Shown here in pieces: positions 36,694-46,230 of a stretch of DNA of 64,000 nt. Each line of letters opens with the position of its first letter. Positions within the stretch are counted from its first letter, which is position 1. The position numbers and the translations under genes are program-made. Origin of the DNA: Desertimonas sp963786985. Lineage in GTDB: Bacteria > Actinomycetota > Acidimicrobiia > Acidimicrobiales > Ilumatobacteraceae. The notes beneath the pieces were generated by a model. The model had not been told where the DNA came from, did not search any database, and saw only the letters and a list, made by a program, of their open reading frames with translations. The stretch is taken from the NCBI GenBank assembly GCA_963786985.1, contig CAWBBL010000019.1, positions 62,001 to 126,000 on the forward strand. Reading direction: 5' to 3'.

Positions 36694-37536
36694 GTGACGT
36701 TCGACGACCTCGCCGCCCGGCTGTACACGAGCGCGCCGGACGACTTCGTGAAGGTCCGTGGCGAGGGCACCCGCGCCCTCAAGGCGGCGGGCGACACCGA
36801 GGCGGCCGCCGAGTTCGCCAAGCTGGCCAAGCCGTCGGTCTCGGCGTGGGCCGTCAACCTGCTGGTCGCCGAGCACCCTGAGGTGATCGATGAGGTCGTC
36901 GACCGGGGGAGCGAGCTGCGCGCCGCACACACCGGTGGTTCCGGCCCAGCTGAGATCCGCGCCGCCCAGCGGGCCCGCCAGGAGGCGATCCGCCGCGCCG
37001 CCGAGACCGCCGCCGAGCTGACCGGCCGCCCGATCAGCGACGGTCATCGTGCCGAGATCGCGGCCACGCTCGAAGCGGCGTCAGCCGAGGGACGAGTCGC
37101 CGACGAGTTGCGCGCCGGCCGGCTGGTCCGCCCGCTCGAAGCGCCGACCGGTTTCGGCGCGTTCGGCGGCCTCACCGTCGTCACGGGCGGCCGTTCCGGG
37201 GCCGACCGCCAGCCGGCGGGTCGCCGACGTGCGGCGCAGGACGTCACCGACACAGCCGTCGAGGACAAGGCGCAGCAGGCGCGGGCGGCGATGCTGCGCG
37301 CCGAGGCCGACTCGGCACTCGAGGCCGCCGAGTCGGCGGCCGCCTTGGCGGCCGAGCTGGGCGAACGAGTCGACTCCGTCGAAGCAGAGCGCGACCGACT
37401 CGCCGAGGAGGTGCAACGACTCGACAAGCAGCTCGCCGAGGCGCGCCGGCAGTTCCGCGACGCCCAGCGATCGGCCACCGATGCCGCCCGTAAGGCGACA
37501 CGTGCCGCATCCCGCGCTGAGCGCGCCGAGTCCTAG
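36694..37536 (+). CDS. Coiled-coil protein of unknown function
   Basis: In this 280-residue Ala/Arg/Glu-rich protein the N-terminal half has EFAKLAKPSVSAWAVNLLV, a motif I recall from uncharacterised actinobacterial proteins. Residues about 190-280 form a continuous charged coiled coil (ERDRLAEEVQRLDKQLAEA). No signal or membrane segment is present. AGGGAGG at 36676-36682 suits the GTG at 36694 better than the GTG at 36682, which overlaps it. Function unknown. Confidence 0.7.
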   Translation: MTFDDLAARLYTSAPDDFVKVRGEGTRALKAAGDTEAAAEFAKLAKPSVSAWAVNLLVAEHPEVIDEVVDRGSELRAAHTGGSGPAEIRAAQRARQEAIRRAAETAAELTGRPISDGHRAEIAATLEAASAEGRVADELRAGRLVRPLEAPTGFGAFGGLTVVTGGRSGADRQPAGRRRAAQDVTDTAVEDKAQQARAAMLRAEADSALEAAESAAALAAELGERVDSVEAERDRLAEEVQRLDKQLAEARRQFRDAQRSATDAARKATRAASRAERAES

Positions 37537-37627
37537 GACACCGTGACACCCCACCGCTACGGTCGACCTCACCGACATCTCCCGCGCTGAACGATGCCCG
37601 CCAGACGGGCTGATGTGGGAGGTCATG

Positions 37628-37993
37628 ATGACCACCGTTTCGAGCGACGCCACCAACGTGGTTGTCGTCCAAGGACAGTTGTCCGGTCCGCCGCGGCGAC
37701 GCGCGCTGCCGTCGGGCAGTGTGCTCGTCGAACTCGACGTCACGACTCGCGGCGAGTCCGGGTCGGCATCGGTGCCCGTGGCCTGGTTCGATCCAGGTTC
37801 GCTCGCCGATGCACTGCACGAGGGCGATCCCGTGGTCGTCGTCGGTCACGTGCGCCGACGCTTCTTCCGGGCCGCGGCGATCACCCAGAGCCGCACCGAG
37901 GTCGTTGCCGCACAGGTGCTGCGGGCATCGCGCAAGGCGCAGGTCGCCAGGCTGCTCGCCGAGGTCGCCGCGATGCTCGGCGCCTCGCCGTGA
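37628..37993 (+). CDS. Single-stranded DNA-binding (OB-fold)-like protein
   Basis: This 121-residue protein has a short OB-fold like an SSB N-terminal domain (NVVVVQGQLSGPP, VPVAWFDPG, GDPVVVVGHVRRRFFRA), but lacks the long Gly-rich acidic-tipped tail of replicative SSB. It is probably a paralogue used in competence, repair or regulation. GGGAGG at 37617-37622 favours the ATG at 37628 over those at 37613 and 37625. A candidate -10 TACGGT lies at 37558-37563. Confidence 0.7.
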   Translation: MTTVSSDATNVVVVQGQLSGPPRRRALPSGSVLVELDVTTRGESGSASVPVAWFDPGSLADALHEGDPVVVVGHVRRRFFRAAAITQSRTEVVAAQVLRASRKAQVARLLAEVAAMLGASP

Positions 37994-38007
37994 CCGTCGC
38001 GCCGAGA

Positions 38008-38283
38008 TCAGCGCACGGAGAAGCCGCCGAGGTCGGTTGGTGGCTCGGCGACGACGTCGACGCCGGTCACCTTGGCGGCCGGCGGGCCGACGCGGCACCA
38101 GGCGACCGCCTTGGCCACGTCAGGCTCAGGCCCCTCGAACACCGCCTCGACGGTGCCGTCGGGGCGGTTGCGCACCCACCCGCCGAGGGCCAGCTCACTG
38201 GCGACGCGGCGGCACGACTGGCGGAACCACACGCCCTGCACCTCGCCGCTGACGATCACGCGGTAGCGGACTCGTTCACCCAC
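38008..38283 (-). CDS. acyP: Acylphosphatase
   Basis: This 91-residue protein is the usual length for the family. It has the phosphate-binding loop GEVQGVWFRQSCRRVA with catalytic Arg, and the catalytic Asn in GWVRNRPDGTVEAVFEG. It hydrolyses acyl phosphates such as carbamoyl or acetyl phosphate. Start: GTG at 38283. It ends 14 bases from the convergent SSB-like gene. Confidence 0.92.
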   Translation of the reverse strand: MGERVRYRVIVSGEVQGVWFRQSCRRVASELALGGWVRNRPDGTVEAVFEGPEPDVAKAVAWCRVGPPAAKVTGVDVVAEPPTDLGGFSVR

Positions 38284-38336
38284 CGAGCCACCGACCCGTC
38301 ACGTGGCTCGAATGCGGGTGCGGCCACCACCGAGTG

Positions 38337-39272
38337 CTAGGCGCACTCGATGGTGGTGATCTCGCCCGGCTCGATCGTTCCGTTGCCGTCGGCGTCGGTG
38401 CCCCACTCGTCGAGGATGTCGAGGGCGGCCCACGTGTCAGCGTCGACGATGCCGGTGACCGGCAACTCTTCGTCGGTCTGGAATGCCCGTACGGCGTACA
38501 GCGTCTGGTCTCCGTAGAGGCAGTCGACGGTTCCGATCTCGTACTCCAGGACCTGGAGCACGGACTGCACGGCGGCGATCGCCGGCCCGGCATCACAGCG
38601 CTCCAAGGGGAACTCGTCGTTCTCGACGTATTCGCACTCCGGTCCGGTCGTCGTCGGCCCCACCGACGCGGGCGGTCCGGAGGAATCTGGCGCGGAGCCG
38701 GCCGGGGCGCTGCTCACCGGCGCCGAACTGTCGACAGCCGCCGCCGAGCTCTCGGTCGCCAGAGCTGCCGAGGTCTCTGTCGCGGCCACCGTCGTTGTCG
38801 TCGCCGCCGGGCCGGAGGAGTCGGCAGCGATTTCGTCGCTCGGGGCGTCGCTGGGCGCCACTTCAGCCGTCGTCGTCTCGGCGGCGGCTCGCTCCGTGGC
38901 ATCGGCGGCGGTTGTGTCGGTGGCGTCGGCGGCGGCGGTTGATTCAGCGGCGTCGGCCTCGGCGGCGGCTGGTTCGGTGGTCTCGGCTGCAGCCAGCTCG
39001 GTCGTGGACGGAGTCGCAGCGGTGGTCGTCGGGGCGGCGGCGGTGGCCGGCGTGGCGGCCGTCGTAGTCGGAGCGTCGGCAACCGTGGTCTCGTCGGTCA
39101 GCCCACCGATCGTGTCGCTGGCGTCGTCGTCGTCGTCACCGCAGGCGGCCAACCCACCAACCGCGACCAGCAACGCCGCGCCGAGGACGATCGACCGAGC
39201 CCTCCGCCGGTGCGCCCCGCCACTCGCTGGCAGCTGCCCTGCGGCGGTCGCGTCGGATTGGTGGTTCGACAT
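38337..39272 (-). CDS. Peptidoglycan-binding lipoprotein with EF-hand-like C-terminus
   Basis: This 311-residue protein has a lipobox LAAC with acylation at C44 after a basic start and hydrophobic helix. A low-complexity Thr/Ala/Ser linker spans about 50-215. A small peptidoglycan-binding domain (IAAVQSVLQVLEYEIG...YAVRAFQTDEELPVTGIVD) follows, and it ends with DADGNGTIEPGEI, matching a calcium-binding EF-hand or dockerin loop. It may tether the envelope to the wall. AAGGGAG before the ATG at 39272 supports the start. Confidence 0.8.
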   Translation of the reverse strand: MSNHQSDATAAGQLPASGGAHRRRARSIVLGAALLVAVGGLAACGDDDDDASDTIGGLTDETTVADAPTTTAATPATAAAPTTTAATPSTTELAAAETTEPAAAEADAAESTAAADATDTTAADATERAAAETTTAEVAPSDAPSDEIAADSSGPAATTTTVAATETSAALATESSAAAVDSSAPVSSAPAGSAPDSSGPPASVGPTTTGPECEYVENDEFPLERCDAGPAIAAVQSVLQVLEYEIGTVDCLYGDQTLYAVRAFQTDEELPVTGIVDADTWAALDILDEWGTDADGNGTIEPGEITTIECA

Positions 39273-39369
39273 CGATGACTCCCTTTCACCCCACGGCGCG
39301 CCAGCGCCGCAGCGAACGACCGTACTACCCGGTCACCTGACGGGCACTGCACCGGGGCCAGGTCCCAGC

Positions 39370-39387
39370 GGGTAACACCTGGGTAAC
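39370..39387 (+). promoter_or_regulatory. GGGTAAC direct repeat upstream of the giant-protein genes
   Basis: GGGTAACACCTGGGTAACGG holds two GGGTAAC motifs 11 bases apart, about 15 bases before the GTG at 39402. It may be an operator or part of a promoter; evidence is only the repeat. Confidence 0.25.
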
Positions 39388-39401
39388 GGTCTTCGCGCAT
39401 C

Positions 39402-42400
39402 GTGGCGGCGATGACCGCGACGAACACTCGCTCAAGACGAACTCTCGCCGAGCTGCCGCACGCTGCTGGCGATCCGCGTGTGAAGGTCGGCTTCGCCGGC
39501 AGCCTCATTCGGCCCGACGACCAGGTCCGTTTGACGTTCGAGTTGTTCAACGGCACCGTCGACCCGGCGAGCAATCAGATCCAGGCGCTACTGGCCGAGG
39601 AGCCGATCTTCTACGTCGTCGCGTTCGGTTCCCAGCACACGACTGAGGACACGGTTTCGATCGCCGACACTCCACCGGACCAGCCGCTCGCTCATCGTCG
39701 GGCGCTGCCGTCTCGGGTGAGCGTGGAGATCCCTGCCGGCACTCCGTTCACCGTCGGCAGCCTCCTCGACCTCGCGGCATACGCCCTGCACGTCGACCCC
39801 CGCGCCGATGGTGCCCGGCTGCGCCGTGGCGATGTACGGGTCGAACCGGCCAGCGACGTCACGTCGATAGAGATTCCGGCGTCGCTGATCCTGTCGCCGC
39901 CGTCCCGGGCACAGTTCGTCGCCGCACCCCTGCCGATCGTCCGCGGCGACGTCAGCGAGCTGTGGCGGGCCCGGCTGACGGCCGATGGCGCCGACGGTCA
40001 AGCACCAACGGCACGGGCAATCGCTCGGCGCTCCGACGCCAAGGAGTTTCCCGACGACGATCTCGATCTCCTCGTCGAACAGACGACCGGCGAGCTCGGT
40101 GTGCCGTTGCGCGTGAACGAGCTGGCCCTGTCGTCGCACGGGGCCACCGTCGACTTCGACGGGGAGTGGGTGGACGGCCTGCTCGCCGCCTATCGGCACC
40201 GGGCGATCAACGGCCGCGACCTGCACGTCGAGATCGTCACCCGCGGGTACCTGGCGCCGTTCGGACACGCCGCCAGCCTGACGACGCTCACCGAACGACT
40301 GTTGCGCACCGATCAGTCCGGCGACCTCACCGCCTCGTTGACCGCCGACACCTACCTGGCGATCGGCTCGCCGACCGTGACGTACCCAGCAGACGCGACG
40401 ATCTTCATGCCCTTCGAGGGACGCCGCCTGCCGCTCACGACGATTGTCGCCGTCGACGAGGATCGCGGTCCGGTTGGCACGGAGCAGATCGTGCTGCCCG
40501 ATCGGTCGACGATCCCCCTCGATTCGGCCTGCCTGCTGACCCGCGGTGGCGCCGACCTGGCGATCACCTACACGGCGACGGATCGCAACGGTCACGGCGG
40601 CATCACCTTCGAACTGCCGGCCGTGTTCGTCGCCGACGCCGTGGCATATGAGGTCAGGGACTCCGTCGGTGGGCTCCCCACGGTGCTCGCCAGCATCGCC
40701 ACGTGGTACGCCGACGGGGCCGAGGACTCGCGGCGCGACGTGCAGCTCGGCGGCCAGGCGATCGCCTGGGCCGACTCGACATCGAGCGGCGGATCCGGAT
40801 CGGTGCAGACGACGAACCGCATCCGCATCGCCCTCGATCGCCCGGACACCGGCGGCGCCCCACCTGCCGACGTGTCGGCGACGCTGGAAGACCTCCGCCG
40901 GCCGGCCTTCTACCCGGGTGTCGCCATGGCGTGGATCGTCGACCAGGCGTCGACCGCGGCGCTCGGCGGCGATCCACCCGAGATCGCCGTGACCGTCGCC
41001 CAACGATGGCTCGACTTCCACGTCGGGCCGGACAACGTCGACCTCGGCTACCTCGACCTCGACGTGCCGTCTGTGGTCCTGCCGACGACCGACGCGCTGG
41101 GGATGCTGGCGGCGTCGCTGAACGTCGGCACGTTCGGCCAACTGCTCGGCGCCGGGTTCAAAGTGCCGGAGATCGGCGGGCCTGGCATCGAGTGGATGTG
41201 GGACGCGGCACAGGCACTCGGTGGCGTCGACGGGGGGCTGCCCGAACTGCTCGGCTCGCTGCAACTCGCCGACTTGCTGCCGAAGATCGACCTGCGCGAC
41301 CCATCGGCGGCCAGCAAGCTTCCAAAGCTCCGTGTCGAGCCACAGTTCGACCATCCCGACGTGCCGGAGATCCCCACCGGGGTGTGCGTCCACTTCACGT
41401 GGGAGCCCAAGGTCCAGTCGTTCCCCCAGGACACCGACAGTCCGACGTTCGTGGCCGACGACAAGACCCACGTGCTGTTGGCGCTGACGACCTGCGTACC
41501 GCAAGCGGACACGACGTTCACCGCGGCCATCGAACGGTTCACCCTGCAGCTGCCCCCCGAGGTCGCCGTCGTCGCCATCGACTTCGAGCACGTCACCTAT
41601 CGCAATGTCAACGGCTCGTCGTCGGTCGAGGCGAAGGTCGCCGACTGGCGGTTCATCGGGGCGTTGAGCTGGCTGGAACCGCTCAAGGACGTGCTGGCCG
41701 GTCTCCTCGACAACGGCGCACCGACGTTCGACGCCGGCATCTTCGTCGACTACAGCATCCCGATCCCGGGCTTCTCGCTCGGTGTCCTCGGAGTGACGGG
41801 CCTGCGTGTCGACCTCGGCCTCGATCTCCCCGACAGCGGCACGAGCTCGGTCGATCTCGCCGTCGGCACCCGCGACGACCCGTTCAAGATCACGATCATG
41901 GGCTTCGGCGGCGACGGCTCGTTCGGCCTCGAGGTCGACGCCCGCCAGATCGTGCTCATCGAGGGCTCGTTGGCGGTGACCTACGAGCTCGCCGTCAACG
42001 TGTTCCTCGTCGCCGCCGCGCTGTCGGCGTCACTCGGTGTCTACGTCGAGTTCGAGCGCACCCCGGAGTTCCCCGAAGGGGAAGTGACCCTCGGGGCCTA
42101 CGCCGAGCTGCGCGGCAGCCTGTCGTTCATCGGCATCGTCGAGGTGTCCGGCAAGGTGACGGTGGCCCTGGAGTACAGCGTCAACAGCAAGGTGCTGCGT
42201 GGCTGCGGGGCGGTGACGGCCGAGGTGTCGTCGATCTTCGGCAAGAAGGACGTCACTCGCGACGTCGAGGTCGAAGTGCCCCTCGGTCAAGGCGCCGGAG
42301 CGCTGCGGATCGCCGGACTGGCGAGCCTGCCGGCGACGGACGAGGTTCCGGAAGACCTGTCGTTCGGGGACCACTTCACCAAGCCCCAATGGTCCAACTA

Positions 42401-42422
42401 CTGCGCCGCCTTCGCGGCGTGA
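39402..42422 (+). CDS. Giant protein of unknown function, gene 1 of a pair
   Basis: This 1006-residue protein is not assignable to a family by eye. It has no signal peptide, lipobox or clear membrane helix. The first 700 residues look like an all-beta, multi-domain protein. Residues about 770-930 are a glycine-rich, alternating-hydrophobic stretch with repeated beta motifs (SIPIPGFSLGVLGVTGLRVDLGLDL; VYVEFERTPEFPEGEVTLGAYAELRGSLSFIG) that resembles a beta-sandwich or barrel-like surface. Start: GTG at 39402 or ATG at 39411; no strong ribosome site. The next gene begins nine bases after its stop with GAGGAG, so the two are co-expressed and probably form one complex. Confidence 0.75.
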   Translation: MAAMTATNTRSRRTLAELPHAAGDPRVKVGFAGSLIRPDDQVRLTFELFNGTVDPASNQIQALLAEEPIFYVVAFGSQHTTEDTVSIADTPPDQPLAHRRALPSRVSVEIPAGTPFTVGSLLDLAAYALHVDPRADGARLRRGDVRVEPASDVTSIEIPASLILSPPSRAQFVAAPLPIVRGDVSELWRARLTADGADGQAPTARAIARRSDAKEFPDDDLDLLVEQTTGELGVPLRVNELALSSHGATVDFDGEWVDGLLAAYRHRAINGRDLHVEIVTRGYLAPFGHAASLTTLTERLLRTDQSGDLTASLTADTYLAIGSPTVTYPADATIFMPFEGRRLPLTTIVAVDEDRGPVGTEQIVLPDRSTIPLDSACLLTRGGADLAITYTATDRNGHGGITFELPAVFVADAVAYEVRDSVGGLPTVLASIATWYADGAEDSRRDVQLGGQAIAWADSTSSGGSGSVQTTNRIRIALDRPDTGGAPPADVSATLEDLRRPAFYPGVAMAWIVDQASTAALGGDPPEIAVTVAQRWLDFHVGPDNVDLGYLDLDVPSVVLPTTDALGMLAASLNVGTFGQLLGAGFKVPEIGGPGIEWMWDAAQALGGVDGGLPELLGSLQLADLLPKIDLRDPSAASKLPKLRVEPQFDHPDVPEIPTGVCVHFTWEPKVQSFPQDTDSPTFVADDKTHVLLALTTCVPQADTTFTAAIERFTLQLPPEVAVVAIDFEHVTYRNVNGSSSVEAKVADWRFIGALSWLEPLKDVLAGLLDNGAPTFDAGIFVDYSIPIPGFSLGVLGVTGLRVDLGLDLPDSGTSSVDLAVGTRDDPFKITIMGFGGDGSFGLEVDARQIVLIEGSLAVTYELAVNVFLVAAALSASLGVYVEFERTPEFPEGEVTLGAYAELRGSLSFIGIVEVSGKVTVALEYSVNSKVLRGCGAVTAEVSSIFGKKDVTRDVEVEVPLGQGAGALRIAGLASLPATDEVPEDLSFGDHFTKPQWSNYCAAFAA

Positions 42423-42431
42423 GGAGTCACG

Positions 42432-45400
42432 ATGGCTGTAGCGCGAATCCCTCCCAACCCGCCGCGTGAGCGCCAGCTGCTGGCGATCCCACTGCCCCAC
42501 GGGCGCACCGGCTCGACCGGCTTGCTCACCGTGTACTTCTCGCCACGACTGTTGCAGGGCGGCCCACTGTGGCACTACGCGGAGTGGGAGCACTGGCCGG
42601 ACACGGTCAACACCCAGCTGTCGATCGATGTCATCGTCAACGGCGCGTCACGACCGTTCACCCGGGTGACGCCGCTCGCCGAGCCAGCCGCCTGGCAGGC
42701 GGTGTTCGCCGACGACACGCCGGTGTCCGGCTATCGGCCGACGGACTGGCGCCGGCTGGCCCAGGACGGCTTGCAGGTCGGACCGGGCGGCGACTTCTCC
42801 GAAGCGATCCTGCGCTTGTACGCCGCCTTTGCGACGCGGTATCCGACGGCACCGCCGCCGGGTGACGAGGCGATCACCCTGCCGGAAGCGTCGGTGCTCA
42901 GCGACCCGGCCCTCGATGACGCCCGCGCCTACGTCAAGCCGATGGAGGACGAGGACCGCCAGCGGATCGCCGAGCCGCGCGACCCCGAATGGGACTTCCA
43001 CGAGTTCGTCAGCTTGCTCGGCCACCATCCGCAACTGCTGCGAATCCTCGGCATCGCCGTCGAACTACACGTCGAACTCCCCGCCAACCCGAGCACCGTG
43101 CGCGTGCACACCGACTACGACAACGGAACGTTCCGCCAGGCCGTCGACTTCGTGATGCACACGACGCCCGACTTCTGGGCACAACCGAACCCGACCAAGC
43201 CGTTCACCGAACAGCAGGACGGCTTCCTCCGGCTCTCCGAGCAGGGTGCGTTCCAATCGATCGTCGACGTCGGCTCGAGCACCGACCGCTTGTACGACCT
43301 CGACGAGCGGCTCCCCGGCCACACCGGGACACTGCCGGCCCTCCGGACGCGCGCGCTCACGCTCGTGCGCCCGGACCTCGTCAGCGCCTTCAAGAACCGC
43401 ACCGAGCGGCAGTGGCAGATCGAGGAGGACATCGCCGCAGCGCTCGGCAATGGTCAGCCTGTCGAGCTGTTCGCCGAGGACGTGGCGATCGGCCACCGGA
43501 TCGACGTGTTCGAGCCGGAGAGCCCGACCGCCGTGTGGCGCAGCCTGTTCGAGCGGCAGACCGACGCCGCCGGGTATCACTTCCCGACCGGCAACGGGCT
43601 CGACCGGATCCCCGAGCCGGACGAGGGATGGACGACCACGACGCTCGTCACCGAACTGGTCGAGACGTTCGCCGAGCCCGACCCCGACGTCAAAGACCCC
43701 TTCGTACCGTTGGCAACCCGCCGGCTCGACGACCAGCTGTATCGCTGGGATGGTTGGAGTGGCGCGGTCCGGCCGCCGGGCAGCGCCGTCGACGGATCCG
43801 GAGGCAAGGCTCCGACGCAACCGACAGTGCCCCCGGTCGGCGACCCGGTCCAGTTCTCGGCGACCTACGAGGTGGTCCCCGGTTCGTTGCCGCGGCTGCG
43901 CTTCGGCCGCCAGTACCTGATGCGGGCCCGCTGCGTCGACCTCTCGGGGGATTCCCGGCCGCTCGACGCGGCAGTCCCGCCGCTGGCCCTGCCGCCGGTG
44001 GAGACGTTCGGCCGGCTCGAGCCGATCGCCGCCCCGCTCGTCGTGCGCCGGAGCCCACGCCCGGTACCGGGAGTCGGTGACGACGCCCGCACGATCGTCC
44101 TGCGCAGTGACTACGACATCGACGATGCCAAGGTCGCCACGCAGGAGCGCCTGCTGTTCCCGGGCCAGGTCGGACAGGACCTCTGCGAGCTGCACGGCGT
44201 GCCCGAGGGCGGCGTCGACCCGGGCAGCTACCGGCTGCTGGCGACTCGCGACGCCGGTGATCCGGACGACCCGTGGACCACCGATCCGGTGACCGGCGAG
44301 CCGATCGCCGGCGGCCGCCGCCGCCAGCTCGTGCGCTATCTGGCGGACCCCCACATCGGGCGGTTGCGCGCCTTCCATCACGGCGAGTCCGCCGAGTACC
44401 TCGCCGCGATCAAGGGCGTTTGGCCGGCGGTCAACTCAGCACGTGTCGAGGTCGTCGCCGGGGACGCGCCGACCGACGTCAATCCCGACGACGTCACCGA
44501 GCTGCGCGTCGGCGTCGCCAAGGCCGACATCCACACCATCGACCTCAGCTACGCGCCGATCGAGGGCGGCGTCGAGCAGTTCGGGCTCTGGCACCAGCTC
44601 GAAGCCACCGCCCAGTCCGAGCTGCGGACAGTCATCGACAACGGGGGACACTGGATGTTCTCGGCGCAGGCACCGGTCACCTTGGTCCACGCCGTGCGCC
44701 GACCGTTGCTGGCCCCGCGGGTCGCGCCGGTGAGCGACGACGACCCCACGCCGCGGTGGGCTGCCAGCCGGGATCGGCACTCCACCGGCGTGACGTTGAC
44801 GACCACTGCCGAGATCGATCGCCGCTCCACCGCCCGCCTGACCCTCGATGCCCACTGGGTCGACCTCGTCGACGACGTCCGCGCCGCGGGGCCTGAACCG
44901 CGCCGCGGCGGTGTGCCACTGGGCCGCTTCCTGACCCCCCGCGACACGACGTCACCACCGAGGTTCGAGATCGCCGACCATCGCGCCGAGCTCGGTGACA
45001 CCCGTCGGCATGCGGCGACGATCGAGTTGGAGGCGTTCAGCAGCTTCAGCTCCTACTTCACCGAAGAGCGAGCAGCCGAGCTGACCACGCGGACGCCCAC
45101 GGTCGTCGACCGGCGTGGCTTCGCCAGAGCGACGGTGCAGGTCGTCGGCGCCGATGGGCGAACCGCGACCGAAGGCGTCGACTTCGTCGTCGGCTACGCC
45201 AACGGGACCATCACTGCGTTGCCCAAGGGACGCTTCGCACGCGACCGCCGGGGAATCACCGTCCGCTACGTACCACTGCCCGTCAGTCGCACGAGCAGCG
45301 AGCATTCCGAGCAGTTCGAGTTCGTGTTCCCGAGCACCAAGGCGCCGCCTCCGCCGCGGGTCGTCGAGGTCGTCCCGGCCTTCTCCCGCCAACGCACGAC

Positions 45401-46214
45401 GAGCGGCGAGAACGGCGACAGCGAGCACGTCGTCGTTCACGACGGGGGCGTCTTGCGCCTGTACCTGGAGCGACCGTGGAACGTGACCGGTGACGGAGAG
45501 CAACTGGCCGTGCTTCTCGAACGGTCGCCGGGCGAGATTCCGGCGGCATCCTGCGTCGGTCGCGATCCGATCGTCGACGGCACGACGGTGGCGTTGACCC
45601 CCGCGTCGTTCACCCGGAACGTCGCCGTCGCCGAGTCGGCCGACGGGCTGCACGACCTCGTGGTCCACGACGTGCAGTACGACGCGGCGACGTCGCGTTG
45701 GTACACCGACATCGCCGTGACGACGTCGATGTACCGGCCATTCCTGCGCTTGGTGGTCGCCCGCTACCAGGTCGACTCGATCGCCGGCGAGGCGCAGAGC
45801 CGGACGGTCACGCTCGATCCCGTACGTCTCGGCGTCAGTCGCACCACGCTTGTCCGTGCCGGCCAGGCGACCGACACGTTCGACGTCACCGTCACCGGTC
45901 CCGATCACGGCGGGATGTCCGCTGACGACGGGTCGGCGGACCTGCTGACCAACGAGGTCGTCGTGACCCACCAACGGGTCGACTCGGCAATCGCCGACAA
46001 GGATCTGCGCTGGCAGGTCGACGTGTCGGCAGTGCGGCTGCAACGCGTCGCCAACGGCGCGACCACCACGTGGAGCGGCACGATCGATGCACCGGACGAC
46101 GGGACGCCACGCCGACTCGTCATCGCCGAACATGAGCCGGCGCTCACCGGCGACGAGGTGCCCATCGCCGGGATCGAGGTCGTCCACATCGACGTGGTCG
46201 ACCTCACCGTCTGA
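42432..46214 (+). CDS. Giant protein of unknown function, gene 2 of a pair
   Basis: This 1260-residue soluble protein has no recognised family. It opens MAVARIPPNPPRERQLLAIP and is mixed alpha/beta at first (YRPTDWRRLAQDGLQVG; PEWDFHEFVSLLGHHPQLLRILGIAVELHV). The C-terminal 400 residues are beta-rich and have Ig-like character (VVEVVPAFSRQRT; RLYLERPWNVTGDGEQLAVLLERS; YRPFLRLVVARYQVDSIAG). No catalytic motif, signal or repeats of fixed length were seen. GAGGAG lies six bases before the ATG. It is followed by another strong ribosome site at 46216-46221. Likely roles include a structural, appendage or injection-type component, but nothing in the sequence decides. Confidence 0.75.
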   Translation: MAVARIPPNPPRERQLLAIPLPHGRTGSTGLLTVYFSPRLLQGGPLWHYAEWEHWPDTVNTQLSIDVIVNGASRPFTRVTPLAEPAAWQAVFADDTPVSGYRPTDWRRLAQDGLQVGPGGDFSEAILRLYAAFATRYPTAPPPGDEAITLPEASVLSDPALDDARAYVKPMEDEDRQRIAEPRDPEWDFHEFVSLLGHHPQLLRILGIAVELHVELPANPSTVRVHTDYDNGTFRQAVDFVMHTTPDFWAQPNPTKPFTEQQDGFLRLSEQGAFQSIVDVGSSTDRLYDLDERLPGHTGTLPALRTRALTLVRPDLVSAFKNRTERQWQIEEDIAAALGNGQPVELFAEDVAIGHRIDVFEPESPTAVWRSLFERQTDAAGYHFPTGNGLDRIPEPDEGWTTTTLVTELVETFAEPDPDVKDPFVPLATRRLDDQLYRWDGWSGAVRPPGSAVDGSGGKAPTQPTVPPVGDPVQFSATYEVVPGSLPRLRFGRQYLMRARCVDLSGDSRPLDAAVPPLALPPVETFGRLEPIAAPLVVRRSPRPVPGVGDDARTIVLRSDYDIDDAKVATQERLLFPGQVGQDLCELHGVPEGGVDPGSYRLLATRDAGDPDDPWTTDPVTGEPIAGGRRRQLVRYLADPHIGRLRAFHHGESAEYLAAIKGVWPAVNSARVEVVAGDAPTDVNPDDVTELRVGVAKADIHTIDLSYAPIEGGVEQFGLWHQLEATAQSELRTVIDNGGHWMFSAQAPVTLVHAVRRPLLAPRVAPVSDDDPTPRWAASRDRHSTGVTLTTTAEIDRRSTARLTLDAHWVDLVDDVRAAGPEPRRGGVPLGRFLTPRDTTSPPRFEIADHRAELGDTRRHAATIELEAFSSFSSYFTEERAAELTTRTPTVVDRRGFARATVQVVGADGRTATEGVDFVVGYANGTITALPKGRFARDRRGITVRYVPLPVSRTSSEHSEQFEFVFPSTKAPPPPRVVEVVPAFSRQRTTSGENGDSEHVVVHDGGVLRLYLERPWNVTGDGEQLAVLLERSPGEIPAASCVGRDPIVDGTTVALTPASFTRNVAVAESADGLHDLVVHDVQYDAATSRWYTDIAVTTSMYRPFLRLVVARYQVDSIAGEAQSRTVTLDPVRLGVSRTTLVRAGQATDTFDVTVTGPDHGGMSADDGSADLLTNEVVVTHQRVDSAIADKDLRWQVDVSAVRLQRVANGATTTWSGTIDAPDDGTPRRLVIAEHEPALTGDEVPIAGIEVVHIDVVDLTV

Positions 46215-46230
46215 CCGAGGAGGTCTGCAG

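Noticed and set aside
39588..41591. 667-residue minus-strand ORF opposite giant gene 1
   Set aside because: Low-complexity Arg/Gly/Val/Gln composition and no domain; the plus-strand frame has normal protein composition.
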